Source of the DNA: Sinohyriopsis cumingii
Lineage: Eukaryota; Mollusca; Bivalvia; Unionida; Unionidae
NCBI GenBank assembly: GCA_028554795.2
Contig: CM068832.1
Span: 81,363,180-81,427,179 of the forward strand
DNA length: 64,000 nt
Reading direction: 5' to 3'
In this document: in pieces, positions 31,397 through 44,905 of the stretch
Numbering within the stretch: the first letter of the stretch is position 1
Layout: each line of letters opens with the position of its first letter
Program-made: the position numbers and the translations under genes
Notes under the pieces: generated by a model
The model's database searches: none
Seen by the model: the letters and a program-made list of their open reading frames with translations, nothing else
What the model was told of the DNA's origin: nothing

Positions 31397-31681
31397 TCAT
31401 TTATACCAAATATCTTTGCTTACGGGTGTATGATGTTCGGGTTTTGAAAATCTACCTCTGTAACTAAAACTCGAAGCTGCAAACGCACCTAGTCTGGAAA
31501 GATTAATTATCGTATCTATTTGCTTAATAGCGTTATTAAATTTATCAAGTAGTTTAATCTGCTCTTTCGGTTCCGCTTCTTCTTTTAATTCAGGCGCAAG
31601 TTTTTTTTCTTTTTTTATTCTTATTTCACCGATACCTTCAAGTATTTCATTTTGTGGAGGTTGTGCGGCAGCTATTTCCAT
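31397..31681 (-). CDS. Hypothetical element protein, 94 aa
   Basis: Intact 94-residue frame: acidic and lysine-rich middle (KKEKKLAPELKEEAEPKEQ), a short helix with LLDKFNNAIKQIDTIINLS, and a basic aromatic C-terminus (SFSYRGRFSKPEHHTP, ending DIWYK). No family is recognised. The start codon follows an A-rich tract. It lies between the right terminal repeat and the polymerase in element orientation, where the first element would have genes left of the window. Confidence 0.5.
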   Translation of the reverse strand: MEIAAAQPPQNEILEGIGEIRIKKEKKLAPELKEEAEPKEQIKLLDKFNNAIKQIDTIINLSRLGAFAASSFSYRGRFSKPEHHTPVSKDIWYK

Positions 31682-31689
31682 TTTTTTTT

Positions 31690-31960
31690 AATCTTTTTTT
31701 TTGTTTAGTTATTCTGCTATTTTTTCAGTTTGTTTGGCGGTTTGTTGTACTGCTGGAAGAAAACCTTCAGTAGCCGCTGCAACTCTTTCAGTAACCGATG
31801 TAACAGGTTTAAACATTGACATGTGCCTTCCGCGTCTTCAGCTTGTGACTCCTGGCGTGCTTGTAGTTTTTATTTAACAGTATGTTTCAGTGGAAGATAT
31901 TTCTTGATTGCTTCTAATCGTTCCAGAGCTAATCTAGCTGTGTGATTTCAGCGTTGGTGC
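31690..31960 (-). pseudogene. Decayed small frame near right end of second Maverick
   Basis: In three successive frames the - strand shows LARLALERLEAIKKYLPLK, LQARQESQAEDAEG and MFKPVTSVTERVAAATEG with a following QQTAKQTEKIAE stop. The helical, charged character and continuity across frames suggest one former gene with two frameshifts. Function unknown. Confidence 0.4.
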
Positions 31961-31994
31961 CATTATTCGATATAATTTTATTTTAATTAATAGG

Positions 31995-32179
31995 AGCAAC
32001 GAGGGTGCGACCTCTCCCCCGTTAAGGTAGGTCGTATATACTTTTTTGCCCGGGTCCTTCCAACGGAACCTTCCTTTTTGAAAGCTTTTTTTTTTAAAAT
32101 GGAACCTTCCTCCTCTAAGGTAAGCCGTGTAGACTTCTTTGCTCGAATTTATTGAGGAGGGTTCACCCTCTCTGCTGCT
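31995..32179 (-). repeat. Right terminal inverted repeat of second Maverick
   Basis: Inverted partner of 25836-26019; the outer end CCCTCTCTGCTGCT abuts the target duplication ACTGT. Confidence 0.95.
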
Positions 32180-32184
32180 ACTGT

Positions 32185-32627
32185 ATTCATAGTATGGCCA
32201 GCAAACCATGTTATACAATTTTATGTTGAATCTTTACCTTTTGTTTTGTTTTTGTTTTAATAATCCATGCGTTAACATTCTGTCACAGCTTGATTCCTGA
32301 TTAGTACAAGAAATATTTCCCCCAGGCAGTGAATTACAGGCAAATAATAACAATAATGTCTATTTCAATATACCTGATTTTTTTGGATTGCCAAACAGGA
32401 TCAGAGTGGATCATAACACTTGTTTACAATTCACTATATTTATATATTTTCGCTATCCCTACGACGTGATTGAATGCTTGTACTTGCCTGTTTTAGAACC
32501 TTCTTAGTTTGTAAACAAGGCTAGACCTTGCTCACAAATATCATTTAGCAACTTATTATAATTTGCAAACATGACAAACATCAGGTACACACAAAAGCCA
32601 ACACACAACTTATATATTCTATATACA
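32185..32627. other. No recognisable gene
   Basis: AT-rich flank of the second Maverick without coding signal. Confidence 0.5.
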
Positions 32628-33940
<1,313 letters not shown>

Positions 33941-33942
33941 AT

Positions 33943-33954
33943 ACATACATACAT

Positions 33955-33993
<39 letters not shown>

Positions 33994-34031
33994 CACGCAC
34001 GCATGCATGCATACATACATACATACATACA
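33943..34031. repeat. (ATAC)n/(CA)n/(ATGC)n compound microsatellite
   Basis: ATAC units flank a central CA run, followed by GCATGC and further ATAC units. Confidence 0.95.
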
Positions 34032-34334
34032 GACATGTAAAAATATAGTTTCAAAGAGATTAGAAAAAATAAATCTATCAGAAACCTTCATTAATAATAT
34101 AATGATATAAAATCAACTATTCCTCAGAGGATATAATATACCCAATGGAAACAATATCATTTATATAACAGGTGTTATTCTAATATCTTCAAAGCAAATA
34201 AAAGTAAAAATTACCTCTACAACTGGCAGTGCCCTTACAGACGAAATATGCATTTCGAGAAACTAATGTTAAAACCTTCTTATCATGTTCTAATATATAG
34301 TTTAGAAATAATTATGTGCGCTGATATCGGGTTA

Positions 34335-34436
34335 TTCGGAATGTAAAGGTCAGTATCGATTAATCTTACTTATTCCATTTTCGCTAAGTAAAGGTCAGTA
34401 TCGATTAATCTTACTTATTCCACTGTCGCTAGGTAA
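34335..34436. repeat. Direct duplication of about 48 bp
   Basis: TAAAGGTCAGTATCGATTAA and the following TCTTACTTATTCCA are repeated in tandem; the surrounding sequence 34032-34572 shows no gene. Confidence 0.85.
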
Positions 34437-34568
34437 AGATATGCGTGTTCGTTCAAATCCCACGCATTGTAATAATATTCATCTAACGATATGTATAATA
34501 TAAAACCCTGGAAATTATGATGATCATCACGTATTTGATCTAATATTCTATTGATTTTGTTTGCTTAA

Positions 34569-34572
<4 letters not shown>

Positions 34573-34611
<39 letters not shown>

Positions 34612-34626
34612 CGCGCGCGCGTGTGT
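34573..34626. repeat. (GT)n(GC)n microsatellite
   Basis: About 17 GT units merge into about 9 GC units, a potential Z-DNA-forming alternating purine-pyrimidine tract. Confidence 0.95.
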
Positions 34627-34986
34627 CAAAAGAGTGTGACATATTTATGTTTCGCATTAACAAACTATGAGTAAGGGAGAGAATGAAGGAGATACAAACA
34701 CCTAGGAATTTCACTTAAAACAATCAAATTTTATCAAACAACATGAAGATTCTATGTAATTCTTCCTGGCTAGAATCCGTATGTTTGTTTTGAACTATCA
34801 GAAAAGCAGCTTATATCAATGGTTACTTCAGTTCTTCATAAACTATCAAAATGTAGTTATTAATATTTAACTCTTAAATTTCAATGTTAAGACATCTATA
34901 TGTAATTGTGTGAATTCTAGATATGGCCATATCAAAATTGGACAATGACTGTTTTATTGAAAATCGCGTTTGCAGTGTTAAAAAAT

Positions 34987-34998
34987 GCGCGCGCGCTC

Positions 34999-35039
<41 letters not shown>
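34987..35039. repeat. (GC)n-(GA)n microsatellite
   Basis: GCGCGCGCTCGTGTGTGA followed by about 17 GA units. Bases 34627-34986 contain no recognisable gene. Confidence 0.92.
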
Positions 35040-35042
<3 letters not shown>

Positions 35043-35444
35043 TTTGGCTTCTTAAAGCAGCTTTAACAATGTTTAATCATTAAAAGAAATGACACCAACG
35101 TTTGAAGTATTTATTCAGTAATAAGTGATTCACTAAGAACACATATATGAAGAGTCAAAATACACTTTCGTTTATTTTAATTAACTCCCAAATAATCCTT
35201 AATGCCGTATTACAGTGCCCAAGAATATTAAATGTTCCGAATCAAATATGAATATGATATTATAATAATCAAAATTATATAGGAAGAAAAGCTAGGAGTT
35301 ACGCTCAACTTAAATACACAAAATATAAACAAATTAAAACAACATAGTACCTTTATGAAAGTAAATCTGCAGTCAGATTACTATCTTTCCCCTTGATGTG
35401 CCTATAGTCGGTGTTGTATTTTTGTAGCACCAAACTAATCCTTA
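35040..35444. other. No recognisable gene
   Basis: AT-rich sequence preceding the 40-bp array. Confidence 0.5.
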
Positions 35445-35945
35445 ACAATCTTCAATTTACATTGCAGTATCAATCTCAGCCTCATTAATCTCTGATTTTC
35501 ATTGCAGTATCAATCTCAGCCTTATTAAGCTCTGATTTACATTGCAGCATATATTGCAGCACGAATCTCAGCCTCATCAATTTCTGATTTACATTGCAGC
35601 ATCAATCTCAGCCTCATCAATCTCTGATTTACATTGCAGTACCAATCTCAGCCTCATCAATCTCTGATTTACATTGCAGTACCAATCTCAGCCTCATCAA
35701 TCTCTGATTTACACTGCAGTACCAATCTCAGCCTCATCAATTTCTGATTTACATTGCAGCATCAATCTCAGCCTCATCAATCTCTGATTGGCATTGCAGC
35801 ATCAATCTCAGCCTCATCAAACTCTGATTTGCATTGCAGCATCAATATCAGCCTCATCAACTTATGATTTATATTGCTGCATCAATCTCAGCCTCATCAA
35901 TCTCTGATTTACAGTGCAGCACCAATCCTAAACAATCTCTGATTT
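35445..35945. repeat. Tandem array, unit 40 bp
   Basis: About 12 units of ATTTACATTGCAG(C/T)A(T/C)CAAT followed by CTCAGCCTCATCAATCTCTG. The edges are more diverged than the centre. There is no open reading frame through the array. Confidence 0.92.
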
Positions 35946-36159
35946 TCTTTTCGGTAGTGAGTGGATTGTGACTCCTGAACTTCCCGTTTCTGAAATTTTA
36001 TCGCTTTGATAATTAAACTATTTGTTAAGTTTTTCAAATTTTTGGGATTTGCTTCTGTTTGTTCTTTAGTATATGATCATAGAGTCGTAATAATTCCTTT
36101 ATTCTTTGACGTCGGTATGTACCACAATATTCTTCAATGTAATGATATGCTAAATCATT

Positions 36160-38560
36160 AAAGGTCTGATATACCACTAATGCACTGATATACCACTAAT
36201 GCACTGATATACCACTAATGCACTGATATACCACCAATGCACTGATTTACCACTAATGCACTGATATACCACTAATGGACTGATTTACCACTAATGGACT
36301 GATATACCACTAATGCACTGATATACCATTAATGCACTGATATACCACTAATGCACTGATTTACCACTAACGCAATGATTTACCACTAATGGACTGATAT
36401 ACCACTAATGGATTGATTTACCACTAATGGACTGATATACCACTAATGCACTGATATACCACTAATGGACTGATACCACCAATGCACTGATATACCACTA
36501 ATGCACCGATATACCACTAATGGACTGATTTACCACTAATGGACTGATATACCACTAATGCACTGATTTACCACTAATGCACTGATATACCACTAATGCA
36601 CTGATAAACCACTAATGGACTGATTTACCACTAATGGACTGATATACCACTAATGCACTGATTTGCCACTAATGCACTGACATACCACTAATGCACTGAT
36701 ATACCACTAATGCACTGATATACCACTAATGCACTGATTTACTACTAATGGACTGATATACCACTAATGCACTGATTTACCACTAATGGACTGATATACA
36801 ACTAATGCACTGATATACCATTAATGCACTGATATATCACTAATGCACTGATTTACCACTAATGCACTGATTTACCACTAATGTACTGATATACCACTAA
36901 TGCACTGATTTACCACTAATGGACTGATATACCACTAATGCACTGATATACCACTAATGCACTGATATACCACTAATGGACTGATTTACCACCAATGCAC
37001 TGATATACCACTAATGCACTGATTTACCACTAATGGACTGATATACCACCAATGCACTGATTTACCACTAATACACTGATATACCACTAATGCACTGATT
37101 TACCACTAATGGACTGATATACCACTAATGCACTGATTTACCACTAATGGACTGATATACCACTAATGCACTGATTTACCACTAATGGACTGATACCACT
37201 AATGGACTGATATACCACTAATGCACTGATTTACCACTAATGCACTGATATACCACTAATGCACTGATTTACCACTAATGGACTGATATACCACTAATGC
37301 ACCGATTTACCACTAATGCACTGATTTACCACTAATGGATTGATATACCACTAATGGACTGATATACCACTAATGCACTGATATACCATTAATGCACTGA
37401 TATACCACTAATGCACTGATTTACCACTAACGCAATGATTTACCACTAATGGACTGATATACCACTAATGCACTGATATACCACTAATGAACTGATATAC
37501 AACTAATGCACTGATACACCACTAATGCACTGATATACCACTAATGAACTGATATACAACTAATGCACTGATTTACCACTAATGCACTTATTTACCACTA
37601 ATAGACTGATATACCACTAATGGACTGATATACCACTAATGGACTGATATACCACTAATGGACTGATATACCACTAATGCACTGATATACCACTAATGAA
37701 CTGATATACAACTAATGCACTGATTTACCACTAATACACTGATTTACCACTAATGGACTGATATACAACTAATGCACTGATTTACCACTAATGGACTGAT
37801 ATACCACTAATGGACTGATATACCACTAATGTACTGATATACCACTAATGCACTGATATACCACTAATGGACTGATATACCACTAATGCACTGATTTACC
37901 ACTAATGCACTGATATACCATTAATGCACTGATATACCACTAATGCACTGATATATCACTAATGCACTGATTTATCACTAATAGACTGATATGCCACTAA
38001 TGCACTGATATACCACTAATGGACTGATATACCACTAATGGACTGATATACCACTAATGCACTGATATACAACTAATGCACTGATATATCACTAATGCAC
38101 TGATATACCACTAATGCACTGATTTACCACTAATGGACTGATATACCACTAATGCACTGATATACCACTAATGCACTGATATACAACTAATGCACTGATA
38201 TATCACTAATGCACTGATATACCACTAATACACTGATTTACCACTAATGGACTGATATACCACTAATGCACTGATATACAACTAATGCACTGATATATCA
38301 CTAATGCACTGATATACCACTAATGTACTTATTTACCACTAATGGACTGATATACCACTAATGTACTGATATACAACTAATGCACTGATATACCACTAAT
38401 GCACTGATATACAACTAATGCCTGATATATCACTAATGCACTGATATATCACTAATAAACTGATTTACCACTAATGGACTGATATACCACTAATGCACTT
38501 ATTTACCACTAATGGACTGATATACCACTAATGCACTGATATACAACTAATGCACTGATG
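36160..38560. repeat. Satellite-like array, unit 19 bp, about 126 copies
   Basis: Unit ACTGATATACCACTAATGC, with two recurrent variable sites: TATACC or TTTACC, and ATGCAC or ATGGAC. The variants are interleaved in runs, hinting at higher-order units. TACAACTAATGC and TATATCACTAATGC variants accumulate after 37500. No internal gene. Confidence 0.96.
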
Positions 38561-39547
38561 AAGTTCAAAATGTCCTTCAATGAACTCACAATAACACCAA
38601 AACAGTACATCAAACCAAGGTCAATGAACAATATAAATAAATAATTCCTCTAGAATTATTTATGAAAACAACTGTAAATGATTACAGGCGCGACTTAAAA
38701 CAGGAATTAATATTTTTTGCACAAACTAAGACACAATAAAATGATTAGGATGAGTGTCAAAATTTCATTACTGCATCATTCTTTCTTTGTAAAAAGGCTT
38801 TTCCTTTGAATATCAATAAACAGCATATTTGTAACTTAAATGTGACGAACATCAGGTACACAACAACTATATATTCACTCACGGACAAGGTACAAATACA
38901 CAATATAAACTGATTATACACATTATGTAACTTTTCGCTATTTTGTTGATAATGCATATGCAAAAGTTGAAAAGAAAAGATCCAAAGAAAAGACATAAAA
39001 GGCAACTAGAAGAAATGCTTTGAAAAAAACATATGAAGTCAAGGTTTAAAAAAGCCCATGTAATTAACCATAGCTTAAACATCTAAAATGTCAAACTAAT
39101 TACCCCTACAATTTAAGGAATAAATAGTGAGGACAAAATGCATATACTATTAAATAAAATAACATTTGTATATGATTCTTAAACGGTAACAAACAGTGAC
39201 TGTAGAAGACACAAGTCACGTGTCACTTTGTATTTTGGATTACTACGAAGGGCTATGGCGGCCGAAATAGAAGTATAAATGTGGAAAACTGACAACCCCA
39301 GGTATATCAAGACATGTATACATAGAGTAAAAGCTGATTTTCTGTCAATTATACCTATACAGAGAAGTGGTTCTACTTTTTCAACCGACGCACGTATGGA
39401 AAAACAAATACCTTCATGCAATGTCCAGAGGAGGGGAAATCTCTCATACTGGCAAGAGTTTTCTATTTTATACTTCTATCTCAAATTATTAATGTAACTC
39501 CTGGAAGGGAAAAAATAACCGAAACACTTGGGGTAGTTTTCTTCAGA
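38561..39547. other. No recognisable gene
   Basis: AT-rich, only short unsupported open frames. Confidence 0.5.
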
Positions 39548-39624
39548 TTAAATGTGTTAACTTTAAAAAAGTTCATCAAATTATCCGTTAAATTTTATGT
39601 ACATTTTAAAGTTAACACATTTAA
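39548..39624. repeat. Perfect 21-bp inverted repeat (hairpin), loop 35 bp
   Basis: The arm 39548-39568 (TTAAATGTGTTAACTTTAAA plus one A) is exactly reverse-complementary to 39604-39624. It is too short for a known MITE and its role is unknown. Confidence 0.85.
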
Positions 39625-39684
39625 GCATGCACGTTCTTAGAATCGCGGATTCCTCGTGTTTGTTTTGCTTATATCAAACTAAAG

Positions 39685-39921
39685 TTGAGAGCAAAGTATT
39701 CAGATTGTAACGTTGGATACGCTCCATGTTATATTGAAGTACACTTAGTGTATGAATTTATAGACTGTGATAGTGGAGTGGGTAACAAAACGTTCTGGTG
39801 TAATCAATTTGGACCATATCCCGGCGATATAGGAATGCGTTGGCTGGATAAACATGTTATGTTACACACACTCCCGGTTATAGCAAACGTGACGGAATAC
39901 ATAATGCGGAAATTTACATAA
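39685..39921 (+). CDS. Unrecognised 78-aa open frame
   Basis: The frame contains several Cys (SDCNVGYAPCYIEVHL, then FIDCDSG and FWCNQFGPYPGD) and less low-complexity sequence than other frames around it, so it could be a broken exon. I recognise no family and see no clear splice sites. It may equally be chance. Confidence 0.2.
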   Translation: MRAKYSDCNVGYAPCYIEVHLVYEFIDCDSGVGNKTFWCNQFGPYPGDIGMRWLDKHVMLHTLPVIANVTEYIMRKFT

Positions 39922-40070
39922 TGTGTAATCAAGTTTAAAGTCATGTCCACACCATTGACCTGAAGGAAGTATTTGCACATTATTCATATCATATTCATAT
40001 TAAATCATGACCAAGAAACTTTGAGCGACTTTAAAAAAAATGATATGGATCGTGACATCAAGTCACATTG

Positions 40071-40075
<5 letters not shown>

Positions 40076-40161
<86 letters not shown>
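40076..40161. repeat. (TA)n microsatellite
   Basis: About 43 AT units. Confidence 0.95.
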
Positions 40162-40165
<4 letters not shown>

Positions 40166-40595
40166 TCTACCGTGTATTATGTTCTCACTTCAGGCCATCC
40201 GTTGACTTACTGTCACCCCACAATAAAAAAAAAATTAAAAAAAAGCAACCCAAGAAACGAGATGGCTCTAGGTAAGGTAATCATTCGCAGCTTGTTTATT
40301 TATATGGACTCTTCCGGCTGAATATAAACCCGAAAGTAAAGATATGGCTTAAATTATTGTCCAGCCTGTTACGAGGAATCTAGCATTTTATGCAGCATAA
40401 AACCAGGCAATAATACAAAACAAAACAAATAATACAAGATGAAGCTGCACAGCAATTAATTCCCCCCCCCCCCACAACAGTCTGTGATTAAATGGCACGA
40501 TTGAATTTTGCGGATTGAAAACAGGTAATTTCACCAAGTCGAATGAATGGAATCAGTCTGATCCCATTTGATTATGCTAGCATATAATGGTGCCC

Positions 40596-41050
40596 ATTAT
40601 TTACAATGTATACGTGATTGTACAGGGTCATATTGATACACATACGTGATTGTACTGGGTCATATCGATACACATACGTGATTGTAATGTGTCGTAATGA
40701 TACACATACGTGATTGTACTGGGTTATATTGATACACATACGTGATTGTACTGGGTCATATTGATATACATACGTGATTGTATCATATCGTACTGATACA
40801 CATACGTGATTGTAATGGGTCAAATTGATAAACATACGTGATTGTCCTGGGTCATTTTGATACACATACGTGATTGTACTGGGTTATATTGATACACATA
40901 CGTCATTGTACTGAGCCATATTGATATACATATGTGATTGTACTGGGTCATATTGATACACATACGTGATTGTACTGAGCCATATTGATATACATATGTG
41001 ATTGTACTGGGTCATATTGATACACATACGTGAAAGTACTGGGTCGTATA
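40596..41050. repeat. Tandem array, unit 32 bp
   Basis: About 14 units of TACGTGATTGTACTGGGTCA then TATTGATACACA. Because three units equal 32 codons, - strand open frames of up to 97 codons arise; they are repeat artefacts. Confidence 0.93.
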
Positions 41051-42304
41051 CATAATTTGATCTAAATATGTATTGATGCACAGTTAATAAACTTTACCGC
41101 GGTGGAAAGTTCAAGTCAAGAAAACATTCACGATTGAAGAATCTTGTTTGTCAATGTGATCTAAATGTGTTTATTTGAAATAACTCGATTCTTTTATCTG
41201 CATGCCTTAAGCAACGTGATAGACATCACATTAATATATATCACATCCTACTTGGAGGTAAAGGATACTGTTTAATGGCCCATAGTCTCCCAGGGGGCAT
41301 TTAATCCTAAATAGTTTTGTACCAATAAGTTTAATATATACACTAACGCCCAAAAAGTGTGAGGGCATGGGGGGGAGGGGTCCTCCATTCTTTGACAGAC
41401 GAACCTTCTTTATGAAATACAGCTCAGATGAAAATGTAAAACTACTGTAAATATTATTTTTATGAAATTTCAATAGGATGCTTTTTACAGATGGACTTGT
41501 ACCATATTATTCCGATTAGGTATCATAGTAATATTTCTTTTTGATAAAAATTCAGCACTCCAAAGCAGATTTTTATTGTCATTTTTTAAAATGTTGTCGG
41601 CTTTTCAGTTGCCATGAGGTAAGATATATGTACATAATGATTAAAGATCGTACTTTGTGATTTGACTGTTTTGGTAGACTATGATAGCTGTATAAGATAC
41701 TATCATATAAACTAAGAAGAAGAATAAAACGCTTACAGACACAAGTTAGAATTCCAAACTTTTAGCGTTTACAATGGTAACATTTTATGCAATAGAAGTG
41801 CAGGTAATTTGTTTTCATTCTCTTTTATTGATTTGTATGCTTTAAATCAATGATGTCGTTTGGCCATTTTAATGGAAACTTTCCTTCGCATATTCTTTGG
41901 TTAATATTATTGCCATAAATTTTGAGTATGTGCAATTGTTTAGAACTCTCCATTTTAAGGATTACTTAGATTTTGTGATTACGTGTTTGATTATAGGAAG
42001 TCGGTGCTGGGGAGATAGTCCTCAGATCGAATAATTAGTCAGTTACTAGAAGCAAACGTGACGGAATAAAGTGTTGGTGAGATTTAATGATTTGATGGTT
42101 TATTTTTAGTGAGTTCAGGTCAATGCCGCATAAGTAACCTTGACATCGTAGTCCCTATTAAATTATAATTGTATGAATTCGCGTGTGTGACTCCATATTC
42201 AGTATTTATGATTGAGGATTGGTATAATGCACAATGGAATAAACGGGAAGGGTCTGTTCTGTCGTCTGGAGGAGCCGTTGATTGTTGACATGATGGTAAA
42301 TATA
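41051..42304. other. No recognisable gene
   Basis: AT-rich intergenic sequence; no repeats or domains. Confidence 0.5.
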
Positions 42305-42312
42305 GTGTAGAG

Positions 42313-42463
42313 CAGTGGTTCCCAAACTTTTTCGGGCCACTCCAACTCCTTGGTTATCCTCAGCGCCCCTACCTTACCCCGTAACAAGCATTTTTCAGCA
42401 TTAGCGCCACCCTCGGTAATCCCATCGCCCCCATGATGGTACCACCCACTTTGGGAACCTCTG
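42313..42463. mobile_element. hAT-type MITE, 151 bp
   Basis: Terminal inverted repeats CAGTGGTTCCCAAACTTT and ACTTTGGGAACCTCTG (imperfect) enclose a short G/C-richer interior. The flanking 8-bp direct repeats GTGTAGAG (42305-42312) and GTGTATAG (42464-42471) differ at one base. TTCCCAA-type ends with an 8-bp duplication are characteristic of hAT elements. It has no transposase and is non-autonomous. Confidence 0.82.
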
Positions 42464-42471
42464 GTGTATAG

Positions 42472-43284
42472 TTACAGGCGAAATGAGGCTTAAAATCATG
42501 ATTTGGCTGGCCTACGTTAGCGCACCAGAAATAATTCCATTTTAGGGGGCTGAGTTTTATATTTTCACGGAGTGAAATACTGGAGCTATGTTACGGAAAT
42601 GAGGAAAAACCATGCATTTGTGGTGTTGACAGGAAGTTGTAATATAAATGTGTAGTTGTGATAATTTTCGTCATGTATTAATTACAGTAAAATTATTTGT
42701 TGTCTGGAAGCGTTGGAATGTCCAGTTTACAACAGTAAGTGTATGGAAATCGTTGAAAAATGCAAGAGGAAACATGTGACGTCTAGCGGAATTCACGCCG
42801 GAAACCCCTTTGGCTGATTACATTATGATCAGGAATTTCTCATCCTATTTCTTTATACACCATAGTATAAATAGAACTAAAATATCTCGAATTTGAAAAA
42901 GATAAATATATCTCCGTTTAAAATAGAAAATACCATCTAAAACGTGTGAAAAAACAGCAATGATATTGATAATCAGACACCTTCTCTGTTGAAACATATT
43001 TTATTGCTATAAATGCTGATAAATGAGGTTGGGCTACAAGGTTTTACAAATTAGAATAAGCTAAAAGGCAAATTATTTGGGGAAAAAATATCCTTATTTG
43101 AAATGAAATTTGAAATAAAAATGACAAAAAAGGCAAAATGCTTTATAGCCGGCACAGGTTACTGAACGTGGTACGAACAAACACCAGTAACAATACCCTA
43201 ATACGATCTCCGCTAGTCCAAATCAAGTACTGAGCGTGTTTCTGACACATACCAATAACCATAAATGAATTAGAAATTTACATG
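42472..43284. other. No recognisable gene
   Basis: AT-rich intergenic sequence. Confidence 0.5.
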
Positions 43285-43310
43285 AGAGAGAGAGAGAGAG
43301 AGAGAGAGAT
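43285..43310. repeat. (GA)n microsatellite
   Basis: About 13 GA units. Confidence 0.9.
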
Positions 43311-44905
43311 CTATTACATGAAAGAAATCATAAATGTATACATTATTGGTCTTGACAGATATTGGACAACAGTACGTTCTACCAAAAAAATTCAGACATT
43401 TATAATTGCCAGGAATAAATAATGCCATACCTTTCTTCAATATAACAACAATCAAGCGAGAAGAGCATCCGTTTACAGCGTTTCGTGTCTCAAATGTATG
43501 CTTGAAAAAAGTCAAGTAGGTGAATATTAACATTCAGAGTCATATCATATGGCCCATCGTAGATGGAGGTGATTTAGACTTTGAACCAGTTTCTTGCGTT
43601 CTTCAATATAGTATTTCATATAAATATCTAATGAAATGCATTTGCTGTAACTTCATCACAATGTATTATCTCTTAAATGGGGTAAAATGTACCCTGCTTT
43701 ATTTACAAAAACAATTCTTGGAGCCAATTAGATATGTTTTCAGGCCACCAGTCAATACAATATTTATTAAAGTCTCAATGCGGACGTTATGTGCAAATGT
43801 TTCACATGCCAGTCGATTTGACTAATGCAAAATCTTGACAGATAATGCCCTTAAAGCCAAATAATAACAATGTGTCATCACATTACGATATATAAGCAGG
43901 TAGTGGTGTATCCTAAATATATATTTATCCTGGTATAAAGGATTTATCCAACGGTTAGTGCTTTTACACCTGGGTGTATAAGAACCGTAAGTAGTTTCCC
44001 TGCAAATCACGTAATTCCTTCCAAACTTAAGTGAATGGTAAAATTTACGAAAAACGGCGGTATTTAGACTTTAATGCACTACCACTTTACTTATGCATCT
44101 TACCTTTGTGCCCTAAATGATCAAATGTTTCAGACACATTTCGAAAGAATATGCACATGTGATCCTTGTGATGATGCACATACTATTATAAATACACTAG
44201 AGATGAAACACTGCAGAATTATTGCGAAGAAAACCGGAGTTCTACTTGAAACTAAAATTATCTACCTATGGGTGGTTCCAGACATTTCATAATTAATTCT
44301 TTTGAAATTATGATCGACTGTGATGCACTATATAAATAGACACGAAATTTGAAGAATTAATGGCTCTCGCCTTTCTACACTTAGAATACTTCTTTTCCGT
44401 AGGGATGAAAGCACACAAGACAGAACTGACATGGACGAATAACTGGTTGTGCTTTCAGTAAGAAAATGTTTTTAAAAAATCACTGTTTAAATTGTTGCAA
44501 TAGTTACATATCGTAATATTAATTGTTGGTGATTACCACTATAATGATATAATGGACGATAACTGGATGTAGTTGAAAATTTACATTTAGATGGCAGAGA
44601 ATGTTTCATGTTTTGCTGAATCCGGCGTAGTGTTCTAAACCATTACCGTAGAGATTATAAAGTATTTCGTGCGATTTCTAGTTTACCATGGATTTGTTAA
44701 AAATTATTTATATTTCGCAAATTGTATTGTCTTTCCAACCTACGGAGGTACCAGATTTTTGGTTAAGACAGAAAATAACCAATATACAATTTCGCGAAAT
44801 GTACAGTTTCTTTCCTTTTTTTTTGTTTGTTTGATAAGGTGTGCCAGTCGGTTTATTTGCATGAAATGCTAGTAGCCTTCATGACTCTGCGATAAAGCAG
44901 TTATT
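43311..44905. other. No recognisable gene
   Basis: Several unsupported open frames of 60-100 codons on both strands, none with a family signature. Confidence 0.45.

Larger units (their letters stand above)
25836..32179 (-). mobile_element. Second Maverick/Polinton copy, 6.3 kb, internally deleted, reverse orientation
   Basis: It is bounded by 184- and 185-bp terminal inverted repeats (25836-26019 and 31995-32179) that begin AGCAGCAGAGAGGGT and stay alignable throughout. The copies are flanked by a 5-bp direct repeat ACTGT (25831-25835 and 32180-32184). Reading from right to left, the gene order is three left-module frames, PolB, helicase, HNH, then opposite-strand integrase and PLA2, then ATPase, the same order as the first element. 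Capsid, protease, fibre and penton genes are absent. All genes are broken, so it is a dead internal-deletion derivative. Confidence 0.95.

Noticed and set aside
36160..38560. CRISPR-like regular repeats
   Set aside because: Repeats are directly adjacent 19-mers with no unique spacers, no cas genes, and the genome is eukaryotic.
40572..41081. Open frames on the - strand with YDPVQSRM repeats
   Set aside because: Produced by the 32-bp tandem unit; no start context or domain.
44074..44292. 72-codon Cys-containing open frame
   Set aside because: No recognisable motif, splice site or conserved neighbour; likely chance.
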